64,000 bases of DNA from Pedobacter sp. MC2016-15 (GTDB taxonomy: Bacteria; Bacteroidota; Bacteroidia; Sphingobacteriales; Sphingobacteriaceae). The stretch covers positions 124,001 to 188,000 of the forward strand of contig NZ_JAPIVS010000003.1 in assembly GCF_026239695.1 (NCBI RefSeq). The letters run 5' to 3'. Under the pieces are notes generated by a model. The model saw only the letters and a program-made list of their open reading frames with translations. It was not told where the DNA came from and did not search any database. Below, one piece after another: positions 44,965 to 55,149 of the stretch (positions are counted from its first letter, which is position 1; the number at the start of each line of letters is the position of its first letter). The translations under genes were made by a program, and so were the position numbers.

Positions 44965-45804
44965 TTATCCATTATCCTCGCCTATCCCAATTTCATCCTT
45001 GTGGAGTTTCTTTACATCGGCATAAGACAGTCCCGTATAACAGCAGAAAACAAAGATATCCCTCACATGAACCATTCGATCTATCGTAAACTCCTTTGTG
45101 CGGATAGCCTCAAGTTCATGGGAGGTCAGATACTCACGTGGCGAAGGCCTGGCGGTAAGCTTTACGAACAGGAACGGATTTTCGATGATCCATTTTCTCG
45201 AGAGTGCCAAAAGGATAATCTTCTTCAGGTGCTTCAGATATTTATCGGCCGAAATGGGAATACAGTTTCTGTTGTTCCTCAAAAACTTTCTGTACTCGTT
45301 TATAAAATTGACATCGATCTTTCGGATCTGGATATCCTCGCTCTTGTACTTTTCCAAAATGAACCGCCTCAAATGCGAGTGGGTGCTCCTCCAAGTCTTC
45401 AAGGTATTCAAACTAAATCCGTTCTCCTTTCCGATTTCGTTCTGCATCTCAAGGTTGTGTTCCGCAACAACTTCCAATAGGAACTTGCCGCTGCTTCCCC
45501 TTCCCAGAAATTCGTCCTTAAGTTCTTCGGCAGTGTAGGAGATTTCATCCTTTTCCAGTTGGCTCTGGAGGGCTTTCAGCTTTGTAGAAATGCTATCGAT
45601 ATGTCGGTTAAGTTCGATTGCCTCTTCTTTGTTGCCCCTCGCTTTTTCCTTTTTCACGTCCCAATTAAGAGGGTCAATATCGCGGCTAATATCGACTTCG
45701 CTCCGCTCTCCACATACCGTAATCCTCAGATATACAGGTACATTACCAGATTGATAGTTGCTTCTCTTCTTAAGATAGAACAACAGGCTAAATTTCGTTT
45801 TCAT
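44965..45804 (-). pseudogene. Tyrosine recombinase/integrase, truncated before the catalytic core is complete
   Basis: 279 residues. The N-terminal arm-binding domain (about 1-100), the core-binding domain with a phage-integrase SAM-like fold (about 105-205) and the start of the catalytic domain are normal for Bacteroidetes integrases; R-D-I-F-V-F-C-C-Y-T-G-L near 255 is the first catalytic-arginine region. The frame then stops after E-D-N-G at 44965, where homologues continue for another ~130 residues with the H-x-x-R and tyrosine motifs. The gene abuts tRNA-Arg with its start 263 bp from it. Almost certainly inactive. Confidence 0.85.
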
Positions 45805-45964
45805 AAAGTGCTCACCAGAAATGATAAAAAATGTTTAGCAAAAGTACCTTTGGAGGTCTAAAAACACAAGATGTTCGATGTTAGAACATGTTGATAGTCA
45901 ATTCGTTAAGCCATTTCTGGTGAGCACTTTTGATTTTTCGGATTTGCTCACCAATTGCTCACCA
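45805..45964. repeat. Integrase arm-site-like repeats next to tRNA-Arg
   Basis: Positions 45805-45823 and 45912-45930 are a perfect 19-bp inverted repeat containing TGCTCACCA. Two further direct copies of TGCTCACCA lie at 45945-45953 and 45956-45964. A fifth copy is near the left end at 34401. Such clustered sites next to an integrase and its attachment tRNA are typical arm-type binding sites. Confidence 0.7.
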
Positions 45965-46066
45965 GAATGGGTCAAAAAGGGGGCAAAAACGGGGTTTTTC
46001 TGAAAAAACAAAAAACCGTAAATCATTCATTTACAGCTTTTTATTCTATTTTGTTGCAAAAGAGTT

Positions 46067-46138
46067 TGGTCCCGACGAGAATCGAACTCATATCTAAAGT
46101 TTAGGAAACTTCTATTCTATCCGTTGGACTACGGGACC
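46067..46138 (-). tRNA. tRNA-Arg (anticodon CCT)
   Basis: On the reverse strand the acceptor GGTCCCG pairs with CGGGACC, all seven pairs Watson-Crick, and the discriminator A is at 46067. The anticodon loop TTCCTAA gives CCT. The T-loop TTCGATT is standard. The D-stem has one mismatch. It is the integration site of the defence island: its 3' end is copied at 34329-34342. Confidence 0.92.
46069..46082. repeat. Right attachment-site core within tRNA-Arg
   Basis: GTCCCGACGAGAAT, identical to 34329-34342. The intact tRNA is restored here, as expected for elements that bring their own copy of the tRNA end. Confidence 0.7.
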
Positions 46139-46201
46139 ATTTAACGCCCCAAGCTGTCTGTCATTTACTTCGGTTGTAGGTTTGGTTGCCGCTTTACCTC
46201 A

Positions 46202-46411
46202 CAGCGGTTTAAATACTGAACATCTTAACCAAAGCCTCACATATTATGCAGCCGACCGGACAATGTTTATTCTGTGAATACCATAGGCAAAGCCCTGAAG
46301 AAACTGTCGGGTGTAAATCCTTTAGACTTTTCAGTAAAGATTGTCGATAACAGGCTTTATGGAATAAGCGGGAAGGACATTTACTTTTTTGGCATTAAAA
46401 AGAAAGGCTAG
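46202..46411 (+). pseudogene. Frameshifted gene remnant right of tRNA-Arg
   Basis: A frame ending in TAG at 46409-46411 encodes about 50 residues that look like a real protein end (N-T-I-G-K-A-L-K-K-L-S-G-V-N-P-L and G-I-S-G-K-D-I-Y-F-F-G). It has no start. An upstream stretch in another frame (S-L-T-Y-Y-A-A-D-R) could be its continuation through a frameshift near 46255. Identity unknown. Confidence 0.3.
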
Positions 46412-46827
46412 TGCTGGGATAAAGATGTTTGCGATGATTTATTGAGGGTTAAAACAAACATCATTTTGTATTTTTTCTCTATTTAACTAATGATGCGTAA
46501 ACTTAACTATGATAAATTAGTATTTTAGTAAAAAAATGGTACCAATAACGTTGATAAACTTCAGATTCTTTTAAATCAGTTTGACCTCAGGTATATTAGT
46601 GTAGTTCTTGAGTCAATTAATGACATTTATTTTAGATTGGTGTCTCAGAAAAGAAAATTGATCTATGTTTAAGCATTCAGATCAATGTCACTTCAAATCA
46701 TGCTCAGTTGATTTAGGTGGGAAGATGATGCTTAGTGCTTGATAAAATAGTTACAGCATAGATTGTTTTGTATACTATTTTAGTAGACAAAATAGCTATT
46801 CTGCAATAAACTTTATAATTTAGTCGC
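46412..46827. other. Promoter-side intergenic region of the FecI operon
   Basis: No gene is seen. The stretch is A+T-rich. Near 46772-46800 a partly inverted ACTATTTTAGTAG...AAAATAGCTATT pattern might serve as a regulator site, but no firm consensus was recognised. Confidence 0.4.
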
Positions 46828-47421
46828 ATGAGAGCAGCAATGGCCGATGAAGAATTGATTCTTTCCGATATTACTACCGGAAATAGAGCTGCTTTCACCA
46901 CTTTATATCAGTTTTATCATAGAAGCGTTTATGGATATGCCCTAAGCTTTCTTAAGGATGAAACATTGGCTCAGGAAATAGTTCAGGATGTATTCATGAA
47001 GATCTGGATCCGCCGGCGCATACTCAAAAATGTCAGTAATTTTGGAGCATATTTGTCTGTATGCACAAGAAATGAAACCTTAAATGCATTAAAAAAAGAA
47101 GCCGTACAGCAAAAGCATTATCAGGCCATGCAAGCTACACAATCTGAATTAGACCCAGGTACCGAAAATGTAATTCAGCTCAATGAAACCCGCAAAATCC
47201 TGGATCTCGCCATTGATCGTCTACCTCCTCAGCAGAAAAAGGTATACAGTCTGCTCAATATTGAAGGACTTAAATTAGATGACGTTGCTGAGCAATTACA
47301 TATTACACCATCTACGGCCAAAACCCATCTTAAATCAGCACTTAAGAGCATACGCAGCTTTCTGGTAGTACATAACAGGACGCTCGGGAGCCTATTAGTT
47401 ATTTTTCACAAAATAATTTAA
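46828..47421 (+). CDS. FecI-type ECF RNA polymerase sigma factor
   Basis: 197 residues. Region 2 (about 20-90) includes L-Y-Q-F-Y-H-R-S-V-Y-G-Y-A and Q-D-V-F-M-K-I-W-I-R-R. Region 4 (about 125-180) contains L-P-P-Q-Q-K-K-V-Y-S-L and a helix-turn-helix G-L-K-L-D-D-V-A-E-Q-L-H-I. It is the usual first gene of a FecIR-SusCD operon and is followed by the FecR gene 90 bp later. Start ATG at 46828; ATG at 46840 is also possible. Confidence 0.88.
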   Translation: MRAAMADEELILSDITTGNRAAFTTLYQFYHRSVYGYALSFLKDETLAQEIVQDVFMKIWIRRRILKNVSNFGAYLSVCTRNETLNALKKEAVQQKHYQAMQATQSELDPGTENVIQLNETRKILDLAIDRLPPQQKKVYSLLNIEGLKLDDVAEQLHITPSTAKTHLKSALKSIRSFLVVHNRTLGSLLVIFHKII

Positions 47422-47510
47422 TTCTCACTACCCCTTTTATTGTTTACGATTGTCAATCTTATAAAGAGGCTGATTGAATACTCTATATCAATCTGACCTG
47501 TTAGCACTAT

Positions 47511-48536
47511 ATGACAGAGGAAAGATTCATCTACTTATTTAATCAACAGCTGAAGGGCGAGTGTTCAGCATTGGAATACCGGGAATATACCGGAATGCTA
47601 AAAAGCGGCAAATTTGATCACGTTGCCTCCAGGCTCATGGATGAACATTGGATTGCATCTAATGATGTGGAGTTAGATACCACAGTTTCTCAAGATATTC
47701 TCAGAAAGATCTTTGCTCATAAAGAAGTGAAATGGGGTCACAAAATCTTATTTGAAAATAAAAACTGGATCGCAGTTGCTGCAGCAGCCATAGCGCTGAT
47801 TGTATCTTCTGTACTGCTCTTTAAACCAAGCCCTGCTGATCCAATTGCGGCGCCAGCCAGACAGTTGTCGGCTCTGACCGTTCCTGTAGCAAAAAGGTCT
47901 TATGTAACTACTAATGAACATCAAAAGGTTACGCTTCCTGATGGCAGTACAGTAATTTTGAATAACAACAGTACACTAAAAATTGCAAGCAATTTCAACC
48001 AGGAGAGGCGTGAAGTTGAGATTATTGGTGAGGGGTACTTTGATATTAAACATGATATCAAAAAGGCTTTTATTGTGAGCAGCGGCAAAGTGAAAACCAC
48101 TGTACTTGGCACAGCTTTTAACGTAAGGGCATACATTAACAATAAGGTAGAAGTTACCGTTACCCGTGGTAAAGTTAGTGTCTTATCCGGGCACAATGTC
48201 CTTGGCATACTTACGCCAAACAAGCGCATCATCGTACCACAAACAGGCGTCCGGCCGCAAGTTTTAACTGTTGTCGCCAGCAATTCTATCAAGTGGCAGG
48301 AGAATGACTTGTTTTTTGACAATATAACCTTTGATGCGGCCACGGTCATCCTGTCCAAAAAGTTTAATACACCTATCACCATAGCAGATGACAAAGCAAA
48401 AAGCTGTCGTTTTACTGCTACTTTTCTTCAGGGCGAAACCCTGGATGAAGTGCTGAAGGTGATTTGTTCATTTAATAATGCCCAATACCATAAAAATGCT
48501 GACGGAATTATTATTAACGGTCCCGGCTGCTTATAA
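47511..48536 (+). CDS. FecR-family anti-sigma factor
   Basis: 341 residues. The N-terminal cytoplasmic sigma-binding part (about 1-85) is followed by one membrane helix (about 88-104). The FecR domain (about 130-225) contains L-P-D-G-S-T-V-I-L-N and V-L-G-T-A-F-N-V. The C-terminal DUF4974 domain (about 260-341) starts F-F-D-N-I-T-F-D-A and ends with the Y-x-x-x-A-D-G-I-I-I-N-G motif. It would hold the FecI sigma factor until the SusC transporter signals. Confidence 0.9.
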   Translation: MTEERFIYLFNQQLKGECSALEYREYTGMLKSGKFDHVASRLMDEHWIASNDVELDTTVSQDILRKIFAHKEVKWGHKILFENKNWIAVAAAAIALIVSSVLLFKPSPADPIAAPARQLSALTVPVAKRSYVTTNEHQKVTLPDGSTVILNNNSTLKIASNFNQERREVEIIGEGYFDIKHDIKKAFIVSSGKVKTTVLGTAFNVRAYINNKVEVTVTRGKVSVLSGHNVLGILTPNKRIIVPQTGVRPQVLTVVASNSIKWQENDLFFDNITFDAATVILSKKFNTPITIADDKAKSCRFTATFLQGETLDEVLKVICSFNNAQYHKNADGIIINGPGCL

Positions 48537-48701
48537 TCAACTCTATTAACTAAACCTAATCACATGACCAACAACTACAAAACACTTACTCCCTGTTAGA
48601 ATCCCTGACTAAACTCCAAAGTGTCACCCACACTGAAAGGCGTTGCCTGCAAAACGGCCTCTCTTTAATAATTTAAGGATTAACATTTAACACAGAAATT
48701 A

Positions 48702-51700
48702 ATGCCCCTTTCTACTTTATCACCAGAGAGCAGGGAGAGAAATGCACTTTCCTCTGCTGCAGAACTGCGCTATTCTAAATTCTCACGCAAACTTATACAT
48801 ATAGGTTTGCTAACTACCTTCCTTCTGTTGACAACATTGCAATGCTTATTGGCGACAGACGTGAAGGCTCAAAATGCTGAACAGGTAAATATTACACTTA
48901 GCACAAATAATGACGATATCCTTTCTGCCATTCATAAGATTGAGGAACTGACTGTCTTCAGATTCGTTTACCGCAACGAGGAACTGCAGAATGTCAAAGT
49001 AGGAGATATCCCCGCTGCACCGCGCACTTTAAAGGAAACTCTTGATTTGCTTTTCCGCAATACAGGATTGACCTATACACAGCTGGACCAGAAAATTATG
49101 GTTGCTGCAAAAGATGTAACAGCCTCGCAAGACCTTTCTGTAGCAGGTATGGTCACCGATGAATCCGGGGTTCCTTTTCCGGGTGTGTCTGTGCGTCTCA
49201 AAGGCAACAATAAATATAGCACCGCCACTGATGTGAATGGTCATTTTAACCTGAATTACCCGGCTACAAAAAATGCTACTTTGATTTTCAGCTATACCGG
49301 CTACACCAGCAGGGAGATGGTTATTGGAACACAAAACTCGCTGCGTTTGAGTATGAGCCCGGACGCCGGCAGCCTGAACGAAGTACAGATCATTGGCTAC
49401 GGAACTACCACACGCAAAACAAGCACAGGTTCACTGGCTTCCATAACAGCACGTGAAATCGGTCAGCAGCCTGTAGGAAATCCCCTTGCGGCGCTGGCAG
49501 GCCGCCTTTCAGGTGTACTGATTGCACAGAACAATGGGGTGCCTGGCGGTGCCGTACAGATTCAGATCCGCGGACAAAATACCTTGCAATCAGGAGGTAT
49601 CCCGCTTTACGTAATTGACGGTGTTCCTTTCACCAACTTTAATGGCGGTTCTCCGGCTACGGACAACCTGAATGCTTTTGGTACCTCCGGCGCCAGCGGT
49701 GGACTTAGTCCTTTTAGCATGATTAACCCTTCGGATATTGAAAGGATAGATGTGTTAAAAGATGCAGACGCTACATCTATCTATGGATCACGTGGTGCAA
49801 ATGGTGTGGTGCTCATCACGACGAAGAAAGGTAAAAGCGGTAAAGTGAAAGTGAACGTTAATTTGAATACAGGGTTCACGGAAGTAAATAGGAAAATCCC
49901 TATGATGAACCTTGAGCAGTACCTTGCTATGCGCCGCGAGGCCTTTGCCAATGACGGGGTCACCCCAAATACCAGTAATGCACCAGACCTGACGGTGTGG
50001 GATCAAACTAAGAGTACTGATTTCCAGAAATTGCTATTCGGAAATAAAGGATATGTAAATGAAGCACAGATGTCACTCTCAGGCGGAAATGACCAGACAC
50101 GATTCTTCTTCAATTCTGGATACAGAAGAGAAAGTACCGTATATCAAGGCAATAATGCAAGTCGCCGTTTCTCCAACAGGCTGAACCTTGACCATACTTC
50201 GGCAAACAGGAAATTTGCAATAGCGCTTTCTGTTTCTTACACAAATGATAATACTACTGTACCGACAACAGATGTAACATCGGCCTATAATCTGCCACCC
50301 AACTTACCACTATATGATGATCAGGGCAAGCTCTTTTGGTCGACAAATTTTAACAACCCGTTGGCTTCTCTGCTAAAAACGTATTCAGGGGTAACCAATA
50401 ACCTGATTTCTAATGCAAATCTGAGGTATACGATAATAGAAGGTTTGAATGCTAAGGTTAACTTTGGTTACACAAGTAATCGATTAGATCAGATTGCTAA
50501 GAACCCTGCATCTTCTCAGAATCCTGCCGCCAACCCTAATAGCCTGGCAGATTTTACAAATGGAAATGCACAGAACTGGATTATTGAGCCAACACTCGAT
50601 TATTCCAAAAATATTGGCGGTGGTAAGCTTACTGCTCTCATTGGTACCAGTTATCAGCAAAATAGCTCCAATACTTTATTTTTACGTGGCACAAACTACA
50701 GCAACGAAGCTTTATTAGGCACGCTCACGGCAGCGGGTACTGTCACCGTATCTTATCATAACATTGTGAAGTATAAGTATGATGCGATATTCGGAAGGCT
50801 TAACTATGAGTGGAAAGATAAATACCTGATTAATGCAACTTACCGCAGGGATGGATCATCCAGGTTTGGTCCGCAAAACAGGTTTGGAAATTTTGCAGCC
50901 CTGGGTGCCGGATGGATTTTCTCCAATGAGGATTTCGTCAAAAACAGTCTGCCTTTCCTAAGCTTTGGTAAGCTACGCGGAAGTTTCGGAAATACGGGTA
51001 ATGACCAGATTGCCAACTATATTTATCTTCCATTGTATTCTGCTGCCAGTACTTATTTAGGAAACGCAGCGATGAACCTCGTTAGCCTGCCCAACGAGGG
51101 GATCAAATGGGAATCTACGAAAAAGCTTGATCTGGCATTGGAGCTGGGTTTCCTGAGGGACCGTATTTATCTGACGGCGAATTATTACCGCAACCGTTCC
51201 TCAAACCTGATCACTTCTAACGCTCTGCCGACACAAAGCGGCTTTAATTCTTATGTAACGAACCTGCCTGCAGTAATTCAGAACAAAGGAATAGAGCTGG
51301 AACTAAATACCACCAATGTTATAGCCGGGGATTTCAGCTGGAAAAGTGCACTGAATGTGAGTTTTACCAATAACAAATTACTGGATTTTCCTAACCTTGC
51401 TTCTTCATTTTATGCCTCTTCGTACGTGGTTGGAGAACCAGTGAACGTAATTCGCCTGTATCACTATCTCGGTGTAAACCCTGCCAATGGTACGGCAACA
51501 TATGAGGATCGGGATGGTAATGGAATTATCAACGCAGATGATCGGTATGTAGCTGATATTGGTACTCCATATTACGGCGGCTTCAACAATAGTTTTACTT
51601 ACAAGGGTTTTGAGCTGGGTGTATTTTTCCAATTCAACCACCGTTTTGGGGTAACAAATATTGTAAGCACTCGTCCCGGAGCGCTGACAAATCAGAATGA

Positions 51701-52079
51701 ATATTGGTTGGGTCGCTGGACCCCTGAAAATACTGGTTCCACCATCCCCGGTTCATCTGCTACTGCTGGGACACCAGTTTCTGCATCGTATAACAATTAC
51801 ACCAACTCGGATGCGGTATATGGTGATGCTTCGTACCTGAAATTGCGGTCGGTAAATCTGTCCTATAATTTGCCATCTAAATGGCTGAAACCTGCACGCT
51901 TATCTGCCTGCAATGTTTTCGTACAGGGTCAGAACCTTTTTACATGGGCTAAAAACAAATATACCCTTGATACAGAAACTACTATCCAGGGCGGTCCATC
52001 TGGCCTTGGAACAGGTACACTCGGGCAGGTTTTACCTCCCCTCAGAACTATTGTATTTGGACTTAATTGTACATTCTAA
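48702..52079 (+). CDS. SusC/RagA TonB-linked outer-membrane transporter with STN domain
   Basis: 1125 residues. After a signal peptide (ending near V-K-A-Q) come an STN signalling domain (about 70-135), a carboxypeptidase-D-like repeat (about 145-225), the TonB box/plug region starting Q-I-I-G-Y-G-T-T (about 232-350), and the beta-barrel. The STN domain contacts FecR, which fits the sigma/anti-sigma genes upstream. It imports large nutrients together with SusD. Start ATG at 48702. Confidence 0.92.
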   Translation: MPLSTLSPESRERNALSSAAELRYSKFSRKLIHIGLLTTFLLLTTLQCLLATDVKAQNAEQVNITLSTNNDDILSAIHKIEELTVFRFVYRNEELQNVKVGDIPAAPRTLKETLDLLFRNTGLTYTQLDQKIMVAAKDVTASQDLSVAGMVTDESGVPFPGVSVRLKGNNKYSTATDVNGHFNLNYPATKNATLIFSYTGYTSREMVIGTQNSLRLSMSPDAGSLNEVQIIGYGTTTRKTSTGSLASITAREIGQQPVGNPLAALAGRLSGVLIAQNNGVPGGAVQIQIRGQNTLQSGGIPLYVIDGVPFTNFNGGSPATDNLNAFGTSGASGGLSPFSMINPSDIERIDVLKDADATSIYGSRGANGVVLITTKKGKSGKVKVNVNLNTGFTEVNRKIPMMNLEQYLAMRREAFANDGVTPNTSNAPDLTVWDQTKSTDFQKLLFGNKGYVNEAQMSLSGGNDQTRFFFNSGYRRESTVYQGNNASRRFSNRLNLDHTSANRKFAIALSVSYTNDNTTVPTTDVTSAYNLPPNLPLYDDQGKLFWSTNFNNPLASLLKTYSGVTNNLISNANLRYTIIEGLNAKVNFGYTSNRLDQIAKNPASSQNPAANPNSLADFTNGNAQNWIIEPTLDYSKNIGGGKLTALIGTSYQQNSSNTLFLRGTNYSNEALLGTLTAAGTVTVSYHNIVKYKYDAIFGRLNYEWKDKYLINATYRRDGSSRFGPQNRFGNFAALGAGWIFSNEDFVKNSLPFLSFGKLRGSFGNTGNDQIANYIYLPLYSAASTYLGNAAMNLVSLPNEGIKWESTKKLDLALELGFLRDRIYLTANYYRNRSSNLITSNALPTQSGFNSYVTNLPAVIQNKGIELELNTTNVIAGDFSWKSALNVSFTNNKLLDFPNLASSFYASSYVVGEPVNVIRLYHYLGVNPANGTATYEDRDGNGIINADDRYVADIGTPYYGGFNNSFTYKGFELGVFFQFNHRFGVTNIVSTRPGALTNQNEYWLGRWTPENTGSTIPGSSATAGTPVSASYNNYTNSDAVYGDASYLKLRSVNLSYNLPSKWLKPARLSACNVFVQGQNLFTWAKNKYTLDTETTIQGGPSGLGTGTLGQVLPPLRTIVFGLNCTF

Positions 52080-52090
52080 AATCATAGAAA

Positions 52091-53467
52091 ATGAAGAAAT
52101 TGATAAGACATAGCTATGTAAAGGTATCTATGATGCTGATGACAGCAACTTTTAGCTCCTGCAAAAAATTTGTGGAACTGGGGGCACCACCGACGCAGGT
52201 GGTTTTGGAGGACGCTTTTAAAACCGATGCTTCCGCAACAAGCGCAACGCTGGGAATGTATACATTTGTTAATACGTCCGGCAATGGATACCTGGCAAAT
52301 CATCATTTTTATACGGGTGTATCAAGTGATGATTTACAGTACAATGCTGCATCAGATCCCTCTATACAGGAGCTCGCGAACAACGCGATTTTAAATACCA
52401 ATGGATACACCTTGTCTAACTGGAGCCTTAGCTATTCAGCAATTAAGAATGCCAACAATTGTATTACGGGGCTGGAAGCTTCCAATACGTTGACGCCTGC
52501 GGTGAAATCGCAACTGCTGGGTGAGGCTAAGACCTTCCGTGCTTTCTGTTACTTTCAGCTGGTAAATATCTTTGGCGGTGTCCCTCTAGTACTGGCGGAT
52601 GGCCAGGATGCGTTTAATAAAGCGCTTTTGCCCCGCTCAACGGTAGCAGAGGTTTATGCACAGATAGTGAAGGATCTTACTGAAGCGCAGGCATTACTGC
52701 CTGTGGCCTATGCGGGGACTTTAAGGGGGCGCATCAATAAATATACTGCAACGGCATTACTTGCCAGAGTTTATCTTTATTTAAAAGACTATACCAATGC
52801 TGATGTACAGGCTACACAGGTAATTTCCAGTGGTACCTATTCACTGCCGGCACCTGAACTGGCTTTTGTAAATTCAAGTAATGAGATTTTATGGCAGATT
52901 GCGACAAACCTTGGTATAAGTATTCAGGGGGCGTCATACCTTACGCCGGTGAATGTGATTCCGACTTACACGCTTGGGGATGTCATTTACAGAAGCTTTG
53001 AGAGCCCTGCCGACTTGCGACGGAGTAACTGGACGATAGTGAAAAATATTGGCGGCAAAACTTACTACGGCATCACGAAGTATAAAGTGAGTGCAGGAAG
53101 CGGCAACGAGTATAATGTCGTCCTGCGACTGGCAGAGGTATACCTGATCCGTGCGGAGGCCAGGGCACAGCTGAACAATCTTGCCGGTGCAAGAGCGGAC
53201 TTGAATACAGTAAGAACAAGAGCGGGACTGCCAACCCTCAGTACTACATTAACACAACCGGAAGTGTTAGTAGCAGTAGAACAAGAGCGTAAAGTAGAGC
53301 TGTTTGGCGAATGGGGCCATCGCTGGTTTGACCTGAAACGCACAGATCGCGCAGTACAGGTCCTTACGGGTTTAAAACCAGCCTTTAAAACAACTTCACT
53401 CTTGTTCCCGATACCACAGTCACAAATTATTGCAAATACCAATTTAACACAGAACCCAGGTTACTAG
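52091..53467 (+). CDS. SusD/RagB-family nutrient-binding lipoprotein
   Basis: 458 residues. A signal sequence ends in a lipobox-like S-S-C near residue 19. The four-TPR SusD fold is indicated by F-R-A-F-C-Y-F-Q-L-V-N-I-F-G-G-V-P (about 150-165), L-L-A-R-V-Y-L-Y and the C-terminal R-K-V-E-L-F-G-E-W-G-H-R-W-F-D-L-K-R. It caps the SusC barrel from outside. The SusC stop is 12 bp upstream. Confidence 0.9.
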   Translation: MKKLIRHSYVKVSMMLMTATFSSCKKFVELGAPPTQVVLEDAFKTDASATSATLGMYTFVNTSGNGYLANHHFYTGVSSDDLQYNAASDPSIQELANNAILNTNGYTLSNWSLSYSAIKNANNCITGLEASNTLTPAVKSQLLGEAKTFRAFCYFQLVNIFGGVPLVLADGQDAFNKALLPRSTVAEVYAQIVKDLTEAQALLPVAYAGTLRGRINKYTATALLARVYLYLKDYTNADVQATQVISSGTYSLPAPELAFVNSSNEILWQIATNLGISIQGASYLTPVNVIPTYTLGDVIYRSFESPADLRRSNWTIVKNIGGKTYYGITKYKVSAGSGNEYNVVLRLAEVYLIRAEARAQLNNLAGARADLNTVRTRAGLPTLSTTLTQPEVLVAVEQERKVELFGEWGHRWFDLKRTDRAVQVLTGLKPAFKTTSLLFPIPQSQIIANTNLTQNPGY

Positions 53468-53547
53468 GAACCATTTTAACCATAACCCGGATATACACAA
53501 AGTAGCCCGATAATATTTGAACTCAACTAACTTATCTATTTTATTGT

Positions 53548-55026
53548 ATGAAACAAATAAACAAAGCGATCATACTGTCTGCAGCGGCAGTATTTACCCT
53601 TGCACCGGTTGTAAAATCGCAAAGCAAACCTGCTGATACCACGAGAGCGTATCTAAATAAATTATTGATGTCAAAGGAACCTACCGACAAAGCTTTATTC
53701 AACCAGAAGCTTCAGGTTTTGTCTGCTTCCGAAAGTGAAAAAGATGTGGACATGGCCGTGGTGTTTTACGCACGCGGCGAAAATATGAGGTCAAGTGATT
53801 CTCTTTCAGCAGTGCAGATCAAGAAATTCCCGCTAGGTATGAGGGCGCGTAACGAAGCGGCACAGGAGATCTTTAAGCTGAAAACAGTAGAGGAGAAGGA
53901 TACAGATTACAGAGGCTGGATACAGAAATTTAATCCGCAGGGAAATGGCGAGGATGTGCTGATTAATGATTATATGGTTAGCAGTATTGCGCAGGAATAT
54001 GCCAAAAAGAAGAACACGTCAAAAGCAATTGAGTTTATCAACAAATTACGTGTAGATTTCTGGATGGGAAATGCCTACTCTGGTTTGGGCGGTGCGTTTA
54101 AAGCTATTGGCGACCTGACCAATGCAGAGATCTATCTAAAAAAAGCGATGGAAAGTGCCAAGACTTACTATGATGAAAAACTTCCCGACGAAAACTCTTC
54201 CAAATTTGCTGCTTCGGGATACCCAGGCCTGACAATGACTTATGCTAATCTGCTTTTTGAAATGAAGCGCTATAAGGAAGCCTTGACATATGCAGAGATG
54301 GTGATGAAGAACCCGCAAACAGCATCACCAACGTCTAATTACCAATATGCAAAGATTTTGATGGCACTTAACAGAAATCAAGAAGCCTATGCCAAGCTGG
54401 AAGAAGCAGTAAAATCCGGCAAAGCAAATGATGAGATGAGCCAAGCCTTCAAGAAGCTATATGTTAAGGTTAAAGGAACTGAAAAGGGATTTGACCAATA
54501 TGCCGCAGAGATCAGAAAAGGTATTCTTGCCAATATCCAGCAGAAGCTTAAAAAAGAGATGTTGAATGCGCCTGCTACTGACTTTGTCCTAAAAGATATT
54601 GACGGCAACACCGTGACTTTGAGCAGCCTGAAAGGGAAGGTGGTGATCCTGGATTTCTGGGCAACCTGGTGTGGTCCCTGCAAAGCTTCCTTCCCGGCCA
54701 TGCAAATGGCAGTGAACAAGTATAAAGCAGATCCCAATGTCAAGTTTCTGTTTATCCATACCTGGGAAAGGTCGGCAACTCCTACAAAAGATGCATCTGA
54801 ATTTATTAAATCCATGAATTACAAATTTGATGTGCTGATGGATACTAAAGATCCTGAAACTAAAGCGAATAAAGTGGTGGGTGACTATAAGGTTAAAGGA
54901 ATTCCGTCAAAGTTTGTGATCGATCCAAAAGGGAATATTCGCTTTAACCTCATGGGTTTTGAAGGAGGAAATGATATCGCGGTTGAGGAGATTTCTATGA
55001 TGATTGATATGGCCAGAAAAGGTTAA
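53548..55026 (+). CDS. TlpA-like thioredoxin-domain protein
   Basis: 492 residues. After a signal peptide, TPR-like helices fill about 30-340. A TlpA/AhpC-TSA domain (about 345-490) has W-A-T-W-C-G-P-C-K with the CxxC active site near 370. It resembles the periplasmic thiol-disulfide proteins often encoded after SusCD pairs in Sphingobacteriaceae. The gap after SusD is 80 bp, so it is probably in the same operon. Followed by a perfect hairpin. Confidence 0.85.
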   Translation: MKQINKAIILSAAAVFTLAPVVKSQSKPADTTRAYLNKLLMSKEPTDKALFNQKLQVLSASESEKDVDMAVVFYARGENMRSSDSLSAVQIKKFPLGMRARNEAAQEIFKLKTVEEKDTDYRGWIQKFNPQGNGEDVLINDYMVSSIAQEYAKKKNTSKAIEFINKLRVDFWMGNAYSGLGGAFKAIGDLTNAEIYLKKAMESAKTYYDEKLPDENSSKFAASGYPGLTMTYANLLFEMKRYKEALTYAEMVMKNPQTASPTSNYQYAKILMALNRNQEAYAKLEEAVKSGKANDEMSQAFKKLYVKVKGTEKGFDQYAAEIRKGILANIQQKLKKEMLNAPATDFVLKDIDGNTVTLSSLKGKVVILDFWATWCGPCKASFPAMQMAVNKYKADPNVKFLFIHTWERSATPTKDASEFIKSMNYKFDVLMDTKDPETKANKVVGDYKVKGIPSKFVIDPKGNIRFNLMGFEGGNDIAVEEISMMIDMARKG

Positions 55027-55098
55027 ATTTTAACTTTTTTAGGGTAGCTGTCCTTCCCGGGATTGGCTTTGATAATGGGGTTGATCGTCTAATTTTGG

Positions 55099-55149
55099 AA
55101 TAGGTTTACAATTTTAAGGTTGACAAAACCTAAAGATTGTAAACCTATT
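55099..55149 (+). terminator. Terminator-like hairpin after TlpA gene
   Basis: Positions 55099-55112 and 55136-55149 form a perfect 14-bp inverted repeat (core TAGGTTTACAAT), followed by TTTGTT. It lies about 70 bp after the operon and probably ends it. Confidence 0.65.

Larger units (their letters stand above)
34329..46082. mobile_element. Defence island at tRNA-Arg(CCT), integrase truncated
   Basis: A 14-bp copy of the tRNA-Arg 3' end (34329-34342) matches 46069-46082 within the intact tRNA. The integrase remnant lies next to the tRNA, as in typical tRNA-targeted elements. The TGCTCACCA motif occurs near the left end (34401-34409) and four times near the right end (45809-45964), like integrase arm sites. 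Almost all cargo is defence-like. The integrase lacks its catalytic part, so the island is probably immobile now. A second copy of the left-end repeat at 40543 suggests two elements in tandem. Confidence 0.7.

Noticed and set aside
46772..46800. Partly symmetric ACTATTTTAGTAG region before the FecI gene as an operator
   Set aside because: Symmetry is imperfect and the A+T-rich context makes chance likely.
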